Part shown: piece after piece, positions 35,327-45,400 of the stretch | How positions within the stretch are numbered: position 1 is the stretch's first letter | Layout of the letters: the number at the start of each line of letters is the position of its first letter | NCBI GenBank assembly: GCA_001800975.1 | Contig: MGWK01000007.1 | Location: 169,467 to 233,466, forward strand | Length of the DNA stretch: 64,000 bases | Source of the DNA: Flavobacteria bacterium RIFCSPLOWO2_12_FULL_35_11 | Lineage (GTDB): Bacteria > Bacteroidota > Bacteroidia > Flavobacteriales > Flavobacteriaceae | Reading direction: 5' to 3' | Translations under genes and position numbers: made by a program | The notes under the pieces: generated by a model | Database searches by the model: none | What the model was told of the DNA's origin: nothing | What the model saw: the letters and a program-made list of their open reading frames with translations, nothing else

Positions 35327-35824
35327 TTAATCAAAAGTATCGCCATCTTTAACAGTAACGCCCAGTTGCTGGAATAAATTTATATAGTACTTTTTTATTC
35401 TTTTTGCATGGTCTAAGTTTCCTTCAGCCATAATGGGAAATGCATACATTTGTTTTTCTTCTACCTTATTCACCTTAGTAACCCTTGTGTCATTATTCGC
35501 CAAATAAATTTTAGTGTTGGATCCTCCTTTTTTAAAATTAAGAAGAATGCCTCTTAAACCACTTTTTTTATTCGCTTCATACAAACTTATGCTGCTCACA
35601 TCTTTTGGGTCGATTTCAGTAACTTTTCTGAATTTAAAAGGAGCGGAATAATTTTTATACAACAGTAATCTATTGGTTTGGGAGTTGTAAGCAATCGTAT
35701 TGCTGAACAGGCTATTTGGAGCACCTGCGTTGTTTTCAATCCAATTTGAAGTTTCTTCTAAGGTTTGCGTGTAACTAATTTGACTGATAATTAATAAAGC
35801 GGTAATTAAAATTCTGTTTTTCAT
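35327..35824 (-). CDS. Small secreted protein of unknown function
   Basis: 165 residues with a clear signal peptide (MKNRILITALLIISQISYTQ). The mature part is soluble, lysine- and asparagine-rich, with no motif I recognise; the segment YSAPFKFRKVTEIDPKDVSSISLYEAN followed by a LRGILLNF strand suggests a small beta-rich domain. An in-frame ATG at 35854 would put ten non-hydrophobic residues ahead of the signal peptide, so 35824 is chosen. It lies alone between the GlcNAc block and the tmRNA gene. Confidence 0.65.
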   Translation of the reverse strand: MKNRILITALLIISQISYTQTLEETSNWIENNAGAPNSLFSNTIAYNSQTNRLLLYKNYSAPFKFRKVTEIDPKDVSSISLYEANKKSGLRGILLNFKKGGSNTKIYLANNDTRVTKVNKVEEKQMYAFPIMAEGNLDHAKRIKKYYINLFQQLGVTVKDGDTFD

Positions 35825-35965
35825 GGGGTGTATATTATTTAATTCATTGAACAAAAAAGTATAAAAAGAGGGTTTAAATTATACTTTTTAAATTGCCTGC
35901 TAAATACTGACAAAGTAAATAACAGAATTTTTGAATTTTTATTATTTGATTAGAAAAAAAAATAG

Positions 35966-36356
35966 TGGAGACGCCGGGAATCGAACCCGGGTCCAAACAA
36001 GCAACCAAAATACCTTCTACATGTTTAGTTTTCGTTTGGTTTTTGACTTAAAGCTGACCGAAAACTGCCCACTTTAAGCCTAGTTTCTTAAGTTTCAAAA
36101 TGCCAACGAAACAATGGCAAATCTATGTTAACTTTTACGATGCCTCTTTATTGACCGCCGCTAACCAAGGCTTTCAAGAGACATTCAGCTTTCACACCTA
36201 GTGTGACAAGGCTCATCCTACTGTAATTCGGATTAAGCAGCTAAAGCGTAGTTATCTTCGCCGTTTAAATTTTTGAAATTGAGATTTACGAGTGCTATTT
36301 CATTACTCGACATGCTTATACCTTAATTGACCTTGCAGTCAAAACCAGTCGTCCCC
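35966..36356 (-). ncRNA. ssrA: Transfer-messenger RNA (tmRNA)
   Basis: The 5' end GGGGACG (36356 downwards) pairs with the 3' CGTCTCC at 35973-35967, forming the tRNA-like acceptor stem, and the T arm GGGTTCGATTCCC is intact; CCA is not encoded. The tag reading frame (36262-36233, then a stop) gives GEDNYALAA, close to the GENNYALAA/GETNYALAA tags of Bacteroidetes. With SmpB it frees stalled ribosomes and marks the unfinished protein for proteolysis. A T run directly follows the 3' end. Ends are accurate to a few bases. Confidence 0.95.
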
Positions 36357-36391
36357 AATATATCAAAGAACTAATTCTTCTAAGAAGAATG

Positions 36392-36399
36392 CAAATGTA
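36392..36399 (-). promoter_or_regulatory. -7 box candidate for ssrA
   Basis: TACATTTG on the minus strand fits TAnnTTTG. It would start a precursor about 30 bases longer than mature tmRNA; a 7-bp palindrome (36374-36390) lies in that leader. No good -33 element. Confidence 0.35.
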
Positions 36400-36422
36400 T
36401 AAAAATTCAATCAAACTTATTG

Positions 36423-36454
36423 TTTGCAATATCCTTTAATTCCTAATACCTTTG
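36423..36454 (+). promoter_or_regulatory. Promoter of the saccharopine/alanine dehydrogenase-like gene
   Basis: TTTG (36423-36426), 20 bp, TACCTTTG (36447-36454): a full match to the Bacteroidetes consensus. It predicts a start near 36461 and rules out the in-frame TTG at 36424. Confidence 0.7.
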
Positions 36455-36480
36455 AAGCAAATCTTATACCAAATTATTTT

Positions 36481-37683
36481 ATGAAGATAGGAATCCTTAA
36501 AGAACGAAAAAATCCGCCAGACAGAAGAGTTGTATTGTCTCCAAAAAAATGTGCCGAACTTTTAAAAATATATCCCCAACTTGAAATCAAAGTTGAAAGT
36601 TCTGACTCTCGTTTTTTTACTGATGAAGATTACAAAAAGGAAGGAATCGGGGTTTATGGGGATGTGTCGGATTGTGATGTTTTATTGGGCGTAAAAGAAG
36701 TGCCTGTTGAAAATTTAATTCCAAACAAAAAATATTTTTTCTTTTCCCATACCATAAAGAAGCAAAAATACAACCGCGATTTATTAAAAGCAATTTTGAC
36801 TAAAAATATTGAGTTGTATGACCATGAAACCATCGTCGACAAAAATAATATCAGGTTGGTGGCTTTTGGGATTTATGCAGGCTTTGTTGGCGCTTACAAT
36901 GCTTTTAGAACTTATGGCTTAAAATTTAATTTATTCAATTTGCCAAAAGGGGAAGCGTTACACGATAAAAAAATGCTTATTGAAGAGTTGAAAAAATTAA
37001 AACTGCCTGCCATTAAAGTGGTTTTAACAGGAAAAGGAAGGGTAGGAAATGGCGTGAAAGAAATGTTGGATGGCATGCAAATGTGTGAAGTCACTGTTGA
37101 TGAATTTTTAATCCAAACTTTTGAAGAACCGGTTTATGTTCAAATAGATGTGTTGGATTACAATAAAAGAATTGATGGTGCTGTTAAAGATGAGAATGAT
37201 TTTTTCAGAAATCCGCAAGAATATAAGAGTGATTTTATGCGTTTTGCCAAAGTGGCAGATGTGTATATAACCGGTCATTTTTATGGTGTTGGAGCTCCTT
37301 ATATCTTTACAAAAGAAGATGCCAAATCCCCCGATTTCAATATAAAAGTGGTGGCAGATATTAGTTGCGACGTGGATGGGCCGGTAGCATCCACCATTCG
37401 TTCTTCCACTATTGAAGATCCTATTTATGGTTACAACCCAAAAACTGGACAAGAAGTAAATTTCGTGGATAAAGATGCCATAGCTGTGATGGCGGTTGAT
37501 AATTTGCCTTGTGAATTGCCAAAAGACGCTTCTGAAGGTTTTGGTAATAATTTTGCAAAACATGTGATTCCGGCTTTTTTCAATAATGATAAAGATGGCG
37601 TGTTACAAAGAGCCAAAATGACCGAAAAAGGAAAGCTTACGGAAAGATTCAGCTATTTGCAAGATTTTGTTGATGGAAAATAA
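36481..37683 (+). CDS. NAD(P)-dependent alanine/saccharopine dehydrogenase-like enzyme
   Basis: 400 residues. The N-terminal part (MKIGILKERKNPPDRRVVLSP...) is the alanine dehydrogenase/PNT N-terminal domain, with the usual GILKE start. The NAD domain has VVLTGKGRVGNGVKEML (GxGxxG). VVADISCDVDGPVAST and the C-terminal VDNLPCELPKDASEGFG, typical of lysine-forming saccharopine dehydrogenases and their bacterial relatives, close the active site. The reaction is reversible reductive cleavage/deamination of an amino acid, but the true bacterial substrate is uncertain. The next gene overlaps by 11 bp. Confidence 0.82.
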   Translation: MKIGILKERKNPPDRRVVLSPKKCAELLKIYPQLEIKVESSDSRFFTDEDYKKEGIGVYGDVSDCDVLLGVKEVPVENLIPNKKYFFFSHTIKKQKYNRDLLKAILTKNIELYDHETIVDKNNIRLVAFGIYAGFVGAYNAFRTYGLKFNLFNLPKGEALHDKKMLIEELKKLKLPAIKVVLTGKGRVGNGVKEMLDGMQMCEVTVDEFLIQTFEEPVYVQIDVLDYNKRIDGAVKDENDFFRNPQEYKSDFMRFAKVADVYITGHFYGVGAPYIFTKEDAKSPDFNIKVVADISCDVDGPVASTIRSSTIEDPIYGYNPKTGQEVNFVDKDAIAVMAVDNLPCELPKDASEGFGNNFAKHVIPAFFNNDKDGVLQRAKMTEKGKLTERFSYLQDFVDGK

Positions 37684-37891
37684 CCAGCAACATTTGCTGG
37701 AACAACTGGCAAACACTAAAATGCCCTTCGGAAAATACAAAGGAAAATATTTAATTGATTTGCCTGAACGTTATATTGTTTGGTATAAAAATAAAGGGTT
37801 TCCTTCAGGTAAATTTGGTGACATGTTGCATCTCGTTTACGAAATTCAATTAAACGGTTTGGAAGATTTGGTGAGAAGACTAAAAAGTTAA
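37673..37891 (+). CDS. DUF3820-family small protein
   Basis: 72 residues. MPFGKYKGKYLIDLPERYIVWY is the hallmark of DUF3820 (a small, quorum-linked or nucleic-acid associated family without a settled function; the same FGKYKG motif occurs next to exonuclease domains). It starts inside the last codons of the dehydrogenase gene (ATG 37673, 11-bp overlap) so the two are translationally coupled. Two TTG codons directly before the ATG are not needed as starts. Confidence 0.8.
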   Translation: MENNQQHLLEQLANTKMPFGKYKGKYLIDLPERYIVWYKNKGFPSGKFGDMLHLVYEIQLNGLEDLVRRLKS

Positions 37892-37983
37892 ATGTTAAAA
37901 GTTTGAATTGTTTATTTGTTGAATCGTTTAATTTTTACAACTTGGAACTTGAAACCAGAAACATAAATCGACAAACTCAAAAC

Positions 37984-38556
37984 TTAAAACTTACCGCTTT
38001 TTTTATAATAAACCAACCCATAAACAATATGGCAAATTCCAAAAGCAAATCCCCACATATAAAATGCAAAACTTGGAAATAAAATCGCTAAACCCCCAAG
38101 GATAAAGAAAACAATTCCCATAACGGCAGTGGCGCCAAAAGTATGTTTATTTGAGAGAATTCCGGCAATACCGTAAAGTATCAGGGAAGTGGGAATCAGA
38201 AATTTTAAGAGTCCATTTGCCATCAGAAAATATATAATAATTCCGCCAAGCAGTAAAAAAATCAAATAAATTCGTCGAATTTTTTTGGCTTTAAAATCCC
38301 ATTTTCTTAAATAAAGTTTTTTTCTTCTTCTTCTGTTAATAAGGGTGATTGTAATATAAGATATTAGAATATAGAGGAAAGTTACCCCAAATATCAGTAT
38401 TTCGAAAAAAGAAATAGGCAACATGGAAACGCCTGCGGAACCAGAAGCATATTGCGACAATAAAAGATGTATTCCAAAAATGAAAATTAAAGAAATTACG
38501 CCTAAAAAAATTCCGGTGATTCCTCTTAATGACAAGTTGTGAATTTTTTTATTCAA
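37984..38556 (-). CDS. Multi-pass membrane protein of unknown function
   Basis: 190 residues with six hydrophobic segments (about 13-32, 47-70, 95-115, 117-135, 138-160 and 163-182) and a strongly basic loop (NRRRRKKLYLRKWDFKAKKIRR) between the second and third, which would be cytoplasmic. Arrangement is like DUF308/HdeD-type proteins but I cannot confirm the family. It converges on the DUF3820 gene and is divergent from the ribonucleotide reductase gene. Confidence 0.65.
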   Translation of the reverse strand: MNKKIHNLSLRGITGIFLGVISLIFIFGIHLLLSQYASGSAGVSMLPISFFEILIFGVTFLYILISYITITLINRRRRKKLYLRKWDFKAKKIRRIYLIFLLLGGIIIYFLMANGLLKFLIPTSLILYGIAGILSNKHTFGATAVMGIVFFILGGLAILFPSFAFYMWGFAFGICHIVYGLVYYKKSGKF

Positions 38557-38723
38557 TCTTTGGATAAATTTAGCAAAAGCTAAAACTACGAAAAAAAACT
38601 GTTTGAAAATTATAACTTTTCAACAATGAAATGTTATTAACTAATTAAAATTTAACACAACTTAAGTTTAAATATTCAATAATTTTATAGCTCGATTTTC
38701 AACAACCATAAACCTACTTAAAA

Positions 38724-41273
38724 ATGACAGAAGAATTAGTGTTCCCAAAAATCTTTACTTATAACGATTTGTTAAAGAGTAACTTAGCGTATTTTAAGGG
38801 TGATGAGCTTGCAGCGACTACGTGGATGAATAAGTATGCGATGAAAAACAAAAAAGGTGAGTTTTTAGAGACTACACCCGATGATATGCACCAGCGAATG
38901 GCGGTGGAATTCGGCCGGATAGAAAAGAAATATCAGGAAGGGGAAAAGAAAGGAGAAGGACTATCGGATTATGGAAAAAATCGAGAATTTTTATCAGAAA
39001 AAGCCATCTTTAATTTATTTAAAGATTTCAAATATGTTATTCCGCAGGGAAGCGTCATGTCTTCTTTGGGAAACAACAATGTCATTGCATCACTGTCCAA
39101 TTGTGTGGTTGTTCCTCCAGTTTTTGATTCTTATGGAGGTATATTTCATACAGATCAGCAATTGGCGCAATTGTTTAAAAGAAGATGCGGTGTTGGTGTG
39201 GATTTATCAAATTTAAGGCCAGGCGGCGCCCAAGTTTCTAATGCAGCGGGAACCACAACAGGAGCGGTTTCGTTTATGAACCGTTTTTCAAATACCACAA
39301 GGGAAGTTGCCCAAAACGGCCGAAGAGGAGCGTTAATGCTTACTATGGACATTGCGCATCCTGATATTGAGGATTTTGTAACCATCAAACAAGATTTGAC
39401 AAAAGTGACCGGAGCCAATATTTCCATTCGCTTGTCCGATGAATTTATGGTAGCCGTAGTAAATGATGACGATTTCACCTTGCGTTGGCCAATTGACAGT
39501 AAAACACCAACCTATAAAAAAGTAATTAAAGCAAGATCACTTTGGGACATAATTATAACCTGCGCCCATAATACTGCTGAACCAGGCTTGATATTTTGGG
39601 ACCGTCAACATTATTATTCAACATCTTCCATTTATCCCGGATTTAAAAACAGTTCCACAAATCCTTGTTCAGAAATTGCCATGCAAGGCGGCGACAGTTG
39701 CCGTTTAATTGCAGTTAACTTGTACAGTTTTGTTAAAGACCCGTTTACCGAAAAAGCTAAGTTCGATTTTAAAAAATTCTATGAAGTTGTGTATGAATCA
39801 CAACGTTTAATGGATGATTTGGTGGATTTGGAGTTGGATGCCGTCAATAAAATTTTCAATAAAATAATGCACGATAAAGAGCCTGATGAAATTAAACAGG
39901 TTGAAATAGATACCTGGAAATTATTATATAAAACAGGTAAAAAGGGCAGAAGAACCGGGTTGGGATTTACAGCTTTGGCCGATGCCATGGCAGCTTTGGG
40001 CAAAAAGTTTGATACCGATGAAGCGATTGCGGTTGTTGACGAAATTATGAAAACCAAATTGCGAGGTGAATTCGACAGCAGTATTGATATGGCAATTACC
40101 CGAGGCAAATTCGAGGCATTTAGCCCTGAAATTGAAAAATTCTCTGAGTTTGTGCAAATGATGGAAAAAGAATTTCCGGATGTTTATGAGCGAATGATGA
40201 AATACGGAAGAAGAAATATTTCCATCAGTACCGTGGCGCCAACCGGAAGTTTAAGTATGCTGGCACAAACATCATCGGGTATTGAACCGGTATATTTATT
40301 GTCGTACAAACGAAGAAGAAAAGTGAATCAAGATGATACAAATGCCAAAGTTGCCTATGTTGATGATATGGGTGATGCGTTTGAGGAATTTGAAGTTTAT
40401 CATCCAAAATTAAAACAATGGATGGAAGTTACAGGTAAAACCGACATTAAGGAAAGTCCTTATAGTGGCTCTACAGCGCCTGAAATCGATTGGAAAAAAC
40501 GGATTGAAATGCAATCTTTGGTTCAAAAATACACCACGCATTCCATCAGCTCAACCATAAATTTGGCCAGTGATGTCCCTGTTGATTTGGTTGGCGATAT
40601 TTATATTGAATCTTGGAGAAAAGGATTAAAAGGAATTACGGTTTACAGAGATGGATCACGAAGCGGAATTTTAATCGCCAATGACACTAAAAAGACAGAG
40701 AAAAAAGCAGACTGTTATGCAGAAACCGTTTTTCCAAAGCGTCCTAAAAAAATCGCTGCAAAAGTAGTCCGTTTCCAAAATGATTATGAGAAATGGGTTG
40801 CCGTTGTTGGTTTAATAAACAACAGGCCGTATGAAATTTTTACAGGAAAAATTGAAGATGCGTTTCTTTTACCTGCTTGGCTGGAAGAAGGCTGGGTAAT
40901 TAAAAACAGAGATAAAAACGGAGAATCACGTTACGATTTTCAATTTTTGGATAAAGACGGGTATAAAGTGACTTTTGAAGGACTTTCCCGCACTTTTGAC
41001 AAAGAATATTGGAATTATGCCAAACTAATTTCCGGCGTATTGCGTCATGGAATGCCAATTCCTTATGCAGTTGATTTGATCAATAATTTAAACATGTATG
41101 ATGAAAACATCAATACTTGGAAAAATGGGATTGCGCGTGCATTGAAACAATTTGTGGCAGACGGCACGCAGGCTGTGGATAAAAAATGCCCGGAATGCGG
41201 AGATCCCGACGGATTAATTTATGAAGAGGGTTGTTTGAAATGTAAAAATTGCGGACATACCAAATGCGGGTAG
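38724..41273 (+). CDS. nrdJ: Adenosylcobalamin-dependent ribonucleotide reductase (class II)
   Basis: 849 residues. The ten-stranded barrel shows the key Cys residues: NCVVVPP (first disulfide Cys), NPCSEIAMQGGDSCRL with the thiyl-radical finger region, and the R-x-G-x-G loop RRCGVGVDLSNLRPGG. TVAPTGSLSMLAQTSSGIEP is the conserved segment of B12-dependent reductases. The last 30 residues hold CPECGD...CLKCKNCGHTKCG, a zinc-ribbon-like tail that may carry the redox-active Cys pair. Makes deoxyribonucleotides without needing oxygen. No cobalamin riboswitch is visible upstream (167 bp gap). Confidence 0.92.
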   Translation: MTEELVFPKIFTYNDLLKSNLAYFKGDELAATTWMNKYAMKNKKGEFLETTPDDMHQRMAVEFGRIEKKYQEGEKKGEGLSDYGKNREFLSEKAIFNLFKDFKYVIPQGSVMSSLGNNNVIASLSNCVVVPPVFDSYGGIFHTDQQLAQLFKRRCGVGVDLSNLRPGGAQVSNAAGTTTGAVSFMNRFSNTTREVAQNGRRGALMLTMDIAHPDIEDFVTIKQDLTKVTGANISIRLSDEFMVAVVNDDDFTLRWPIDSKTPTYKKVIKARSLWDIIITCAHNTAEPGLIFWDRQHYYSTSSIYPGFKNSSTNPCSEIAMQGGDSCRLIAVNLYSFVKDPFTEKAKFDFKKFYEVVYESQRLMDDLVDLELDAVNKIFNKIMHDKEPDEIKQVEIDTWKLLYKTGKKGRRTGLGFTALADAMAALGKKFDTDEAIAVVDEIMKTKLRGEFDSSIDMAITRGKFEAFSPEIEKFSEFVQMMEKEFPDVYERMMKYGRRNISISTVAPTGSLSMLAQTSSGIEPVYLLSYKRRRKVNQDDTNAKVAYVDDMGDAFEEFEVYHPKLKQWMEVTGKTDIKESPYSGSTAPEIDWKKRIEMQSLVQKYTTHSISSTINLASDVPVDLVGDIYIESWRKGLKGITVYRDGSRSGILIANDTKKTEKKADCYAETVFPKRPKKIAAKVVRFQNDYEKWVAVVGLINNRPYEIFTGKIEDAFLLPAWLEEGWVIKNRDKNGESRYDFQFLDKDGYKVTFEGLSRTFDKEYWNYAKLISGVLRHGMPIPYAVDLINNLNMYDENINTWKNGIARALKQFVADGTQAVDKKCPECGDPDGLIYEEGCLKCKNCGHTKCG

Positions 41274-41290
41274 TAATATGCTGAAAAACT

Positions 41291-41330
41291 AAAAAAAAGC
41301 GACAAAATTTAAAATTTTGCCGCTTTTTTT
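41291..41330. terminator. Bidirectional terminator between nrdJ and kdsA
   Basis: Near-perfect inverted repeat AAAAAAAAGCGACAAAATT / AATTTTGCCGCTTTTTTT (one A-C mismatch on the plus strand, a G-T wobble on the minus strand) with A and T runs on both sides, placed between converging genes. Confidence 0.8.
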
Positions 41331-41359
41331 ATGCGCGTTAATCTGCGATATCTAATTGT

Positions 41360-42181
41360 TTATTGAAAACTGTTTATCGTTTTTCTGATGGCTACCAAAC
41401 GGGTCAATAAATTTTCTAGATATTTTATGTCCAACATATTGGCGCCGTCACTTTTTGCGTTCGCTGGGTCAAAATGGGTTTCTAAAAATAATCCGTCAAC
41501 GCCAACTGCAATTCCTGCCCTGGCAATGGTTTCAATCAGTTCCGGTTTTCCGCCGGTAACGCCACTGCTCTGATTTGGTTGTTGTAATGAATGTGTGATG
41601 TCCAAAATAGTTGGTGCAAACTGTTGCATTTCAGGGATTCCCCTAAAGTCAACAATCATATCCTGGTAGCCGAACATCGTTCCTCTATCAGTAATCCAAA
41701 CTTTTTCATTGCCGCAGTCTATTACTTTTTGTACAGCGTGTTTCATGGCGCCCGGACTCATAAACTGTCCTTTTTTCAGATTGATGACTTTTCCTGTTTT
41801 TGCGGCAGCAACCACCAAATCGGTTTGGCGCACCAAAAATGCGGGAATTTGCAATACATCAACATATTCAGCCGCCATCGCAGCATCTGAAATTTCATGA
41901 ATGTCGGTAACTGTTGGGATGTTGAAAGTATCGGAAACTTTCTTCAATATTTTCAATGCTTTTTCATCGCCAATTCCGGTAAAACTGTCAATTCTTGATC
42001 TGTTTGCTTTTTTAAAACTTCCTTTAAAAATAAAAGGAATTTCTAATTTATCGGTCACATTTAAAATGTGTTCGGCAATTCTTAAGGCCATTTCTTCACC
42101 TTCAATGGCGCAAGGACCAGCCAACAAAAAGAAATTGTTGCTTTTGGTGTGTTTTATGTTTGGAACTAAATCTAATTTCAT
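41360..42181 (-). CDS. kdsA: 3-deoxy-8-phosphooctulonate (KDO-8-P) synthase
   Basis: 273 residues, close to the usual 280. LLAGPCAIEGEEMALRIAE, FKGSFKKANRSRIDSFTG, LQIPAFLVRQTDLV and RGTMFGYQDMIVDFRGIPEM are family motifs; the HSLQQP and SDGANM segments finish the barrel. KdsA condenses phosphoenolpyruvate with arabinose-5-P to give KDO-8-P for lipid A core. GPCAIE carries Cys rather than Asn in the second strand, as expected for metal-dependent KdsA types, but the assignment of metal use is tentative. Alone between terminators. Confidence 0.93.
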   Translation of the reverse strand: MKLDLVPNIKHTKSNNFFLLAGPCAIEGEEMALRIAEHILNVTDKLEIPFIFKGSFKKANRSRIDSFTGIGDEKALKILKKVSDTFNIPTVTDIHEISDAAMAAEYVDVLQIPAFLVRQTDLVVAAAKTGKVINLKKGQFMSPGAMKHAVQKVIDCGNEKVWITDRGTMFGYQDMIVDFRGIPEMQQFAPTILDITHSLQQPNQSSGVTGGKPELIETIARAGIAVGVDGLFLETHFDPANAKSDGANMLDIKYLENLLTRLVAIRKTINSFQ

Positions 42182-42276
42182 GGTTCAAAGTTTTTGCAAA
42201 GGTAAATTTTAATATTAAGAATTGACTATTTGAGAATTAGTTAATTTTTTTGCTAAGTTTTAGTTAAGCAGCATTT

Positions 42277-42365
42277 GCGTTAGGGATTTCAGTGAAAATC
42301 CTTTTTTGAAGCTTTTTTTGCTTCAAAAAAGATTGTAACGAAAAGCCCTACCCTTGTGGTAACGC
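42277..42365. repeat. Extragenic palindromic element (REP-like)
   Basis: 89 bp of nested inverted repeat. The outer arms are GCGTTA (42277-42282) and TAACGC (42360-42365), inner AGGG/CCCT follow, and the centre is a perfect 12-bp stem CTTTTTTGAAGC / GCTTCAAAAAAG (42301-42331) around seven T. Its GC content is higher than the flanks. It looks like the dispersed palindromes commonly found between genes in flavobacterial genomes; only this one copy is clear in the window. The inner T run may also help to end transcription of the A2M gene. Confidence 0.6.
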
Positions 42366-42424
42366 CCAAAATAACTAGATATAAATTGCTGTACTTATTG
42401 GAATTAAATCTATTTTTCCAAAAA

Positions 42425-45400
42425 CTAATTACTAACATCAACCCGAACTCCTTCGCTATGGCTGCTGAATTCTGGCGCATACATACTTTGTATAGTCGTA
42501 ATTCCGTTGCTGAAATTGCCGGCATTATTTACACGCAAATCATATTCAAAAACATAAACGCCTTTTGGCAAATTCTCAAAAAAGAAATTTGTTGAAGCGT
42601 CTTTGGTGCTTTCGTAATAACCCAATCCGTCCTGCCATTTGTAGGCAGACAACACATTAATGGGCTCCAATCCGCTGGCGCGCATATCTTTCATATGCAC
42701 AAATTCCATTGGTCTGTCAACTTTTAATTCAATTCGCACTGTAATTAAATCGCCGACTTTTAAAGGTATATTTTGGGTAATTTCTGTTAACAGTTTGCCT
42801 TTATCTGAATTGGTTTTTAAAAACAGGTTTTTAGTCAGTTTAAGCGGTGTTTCCGCTGATGTTATTTTGTCTAAATCTTCAAAATATTGCCAATACAATC
42901 CGCCCCAGGCAATGCCTTTATCTTTTTTGGAAATCGTCACTTCACCCATCTCTGGCGTAATTTCATTACCATTCCATGAAGTTTTAAAGTAGCCCGTGCC
43001 CGCTTCAATTTTTACATTTTCCAATGTTGAAGGTTCTATTTTTTGGTTTCCTACAGTAACTTCAACAGACTCGTTTATGGCCAGCCAATCGCTGCCTTGC
43101 AATAACAGTGCATAAATAGCTTTAGTGGTCGCTTTTGTAGTTTTCCAGCTATTTGTTTGCTTATTTTTCAACAACCAAACTTTTAATTCATCAACCGTTG
43201 CGGTATTATTTTCAATTTCAGAAAAAGCTTCTATCAACAAAGCCTGAGTTTCGATAGGCGCTTGATGCCAAAACCAACTGGCGGTATTTTCTTTCCAATA
43301 CATGCCCAATTCTTCGCTCACAATGCTGTTTTCATGCATTGATTTTAAAATGGCTGAAGTTGCCGATTTATTTTGCGTTCTGTGTTGCACCAAAGCAATC
43401 ATTCCTTTTGAATACAAATTGAATTCTTTCCAATAACTGGCCGATTGTTTTGTGTAATAATCGATTGCGGTTTGTACTTTGCTTGCTATTTTGAGGTCGC
43501 CATAAAAACTGCGCATATACAAATAATGCAGTTGAATATGCCCTAAATGATTCTTGGCGAGATAATCTGTTTCCGCCTTTAGACCTTTTTCTTTGGATTT
43601 TTCCTTATCTCTTAATTTTTTGGCTTCCGCTAAAAGTTTGTTATAATCGTCCAAAATTTCTTCATCTAAAAAGTTTACGGCTTTTGAAATGATGTTTTGA
43701 GCCGATTTATCAGCTGCTTCCATACCGCTAAATTTAACACCCAATTTTTGTAAATGCCCAAAACCTGTGGCAATATGTTGCGTAATGTATCGGTTTGGAT
43801 AATCGCTTCCTTTAAACCAAGGGAAACCGCCGTTGCTAAATTGTTGTTCTTTTAATTTGTTGATGGCTGCTTGTTGGTCGTTCTTCATTTTGTTTAAATC
43901 GAAAAGCAGCGCGATGCGTTTTTTTTGTTCGGTTTCACTTTGCGCATCGCGCAACCAAGGCGTTTCCTGAATAATAATGGATTTTAATTCCTCGTTTTTC
44001 TCCAAATTTGAAATCAGTGCATCACTTGACTTCCACTGATTGAAGACTTCCTGAATGCGCGGATTTGAATTTATGATATGCGAAGCCAGTGAATTTGCAT
44101 AGTAACGAGAAAATGTTTGCTCGGAACAGTCGTAAGGATATTCCATTAAATATGGCAAACTTTGCACCGCATACCAGGCCGGATTTGAAGTGATTTCCAA
44201 CGTTAATTTATGGTTTTTAAGCGTGGTTGACGCATTGTTTTTTAACTTGTCTAAAGTGAAAGTTTTGGTTTGGTTGCTGCGAACCCACATGGACAATGTT
44301 TCTGTAACCAACATTCTGTTAGACAACACCGGTAATACATTTTGTTCACCATCACTAAAATCGCCAGCTTTCGCTATGATTTTATATTGCACAGCCTGAA
44401 TATCCTCCGGAATTTGCAGTTTCCAGCTTATTTGCGTGTTTCCTTTTGCATCAACTTTGAAATTTTGTGAGGCGGAACTATTTCCCAACAGTTCATTAAT
44501 TTGTTTTCCCGTGATGGCGTCGGTCAATTCTAAAACAGCAATTCCATTCAATATATTTTCTGTTAAATTTGAAATTTTGCTTGAAAACACAATGGTATCG
44601 CCTTCACGTAAAAATCGCGGCGGGTTTGGCAATACCATCAGTTCTTTTTGCGTAATGGTGGTCAATGTTTTGGTGGCAACAGCCAATTCTTTGGTATGTG
44701 CCAACAATTGCAATTTCCAGCGTGTTAATGCCTCCGGAATGGTAAAATTAAAACTTATGTTACCCTCTTTATCCGTTGATAAATGCGGATAGAAAAAGGC
44801 AGTTTCCTGAAAATTTTTCCGAATTTTTACAGAAGACGGGTCTAACTTTTCAAGGTTTTCCTCTTTTTTGGGTTCTTTTTCTTTTCCGTAGCCAACTGTG
44901 ACAACTTCTTGTAATTCATTCACATCTGCAATAGCATCTTCTTGTATTCCAACAGCTTCAACTTCCAGATTTTCTTTTTGCATCATTTTTTCAGCATTCA
45001 TTCCTCTAATTCTGTAGGAATTGTTAAAATGAAGTCCAAACCAATTTAATCGATCAAATTGTTGTGGCGCATAATTGTCATAAAATGGGGGAATATTCAC
45101 TACATTAAAATGGCTGTTTCCAAAACTGTTGTTCGCGTTGCGATTGTTGAGTGAATAATATAAAGGTTGAGTAATTGGATTAAATTCCCAGTTATGGGGT
45201 TTAAATTCATCTAAAGAAGCATCGTACATACTTGCCAACAATTCTGCGGCAACTTTATCGCCTTTTTCTCCCTTTACTTTAAAACTCCAAGTTTGGCTTT
45301 CTCCAGGTTGTAATTTATCTCTGAAAGTTACGGTCTCAATTTCCAACTCTTTTTTCTCATAAGGCACTGGAATAGGCAAGGTGCCGCTTTTAAAAGCGTT

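Noticed and set aside
36424..36480. In-frame TTG start for the saccharopine/alanine dehydrogenase-like gene
   Set aside because: It lies within the -33 element of a consensus promoter; GILKE must be near the N-terminus in this family.
38557..38723. Possible cobalamin riboswitch before the B12-dependent ribonucleotide reductase gene
   Set aside because: The 167 bp are AT-rich and hold no B12-box-like sequence or adequate hairpins.
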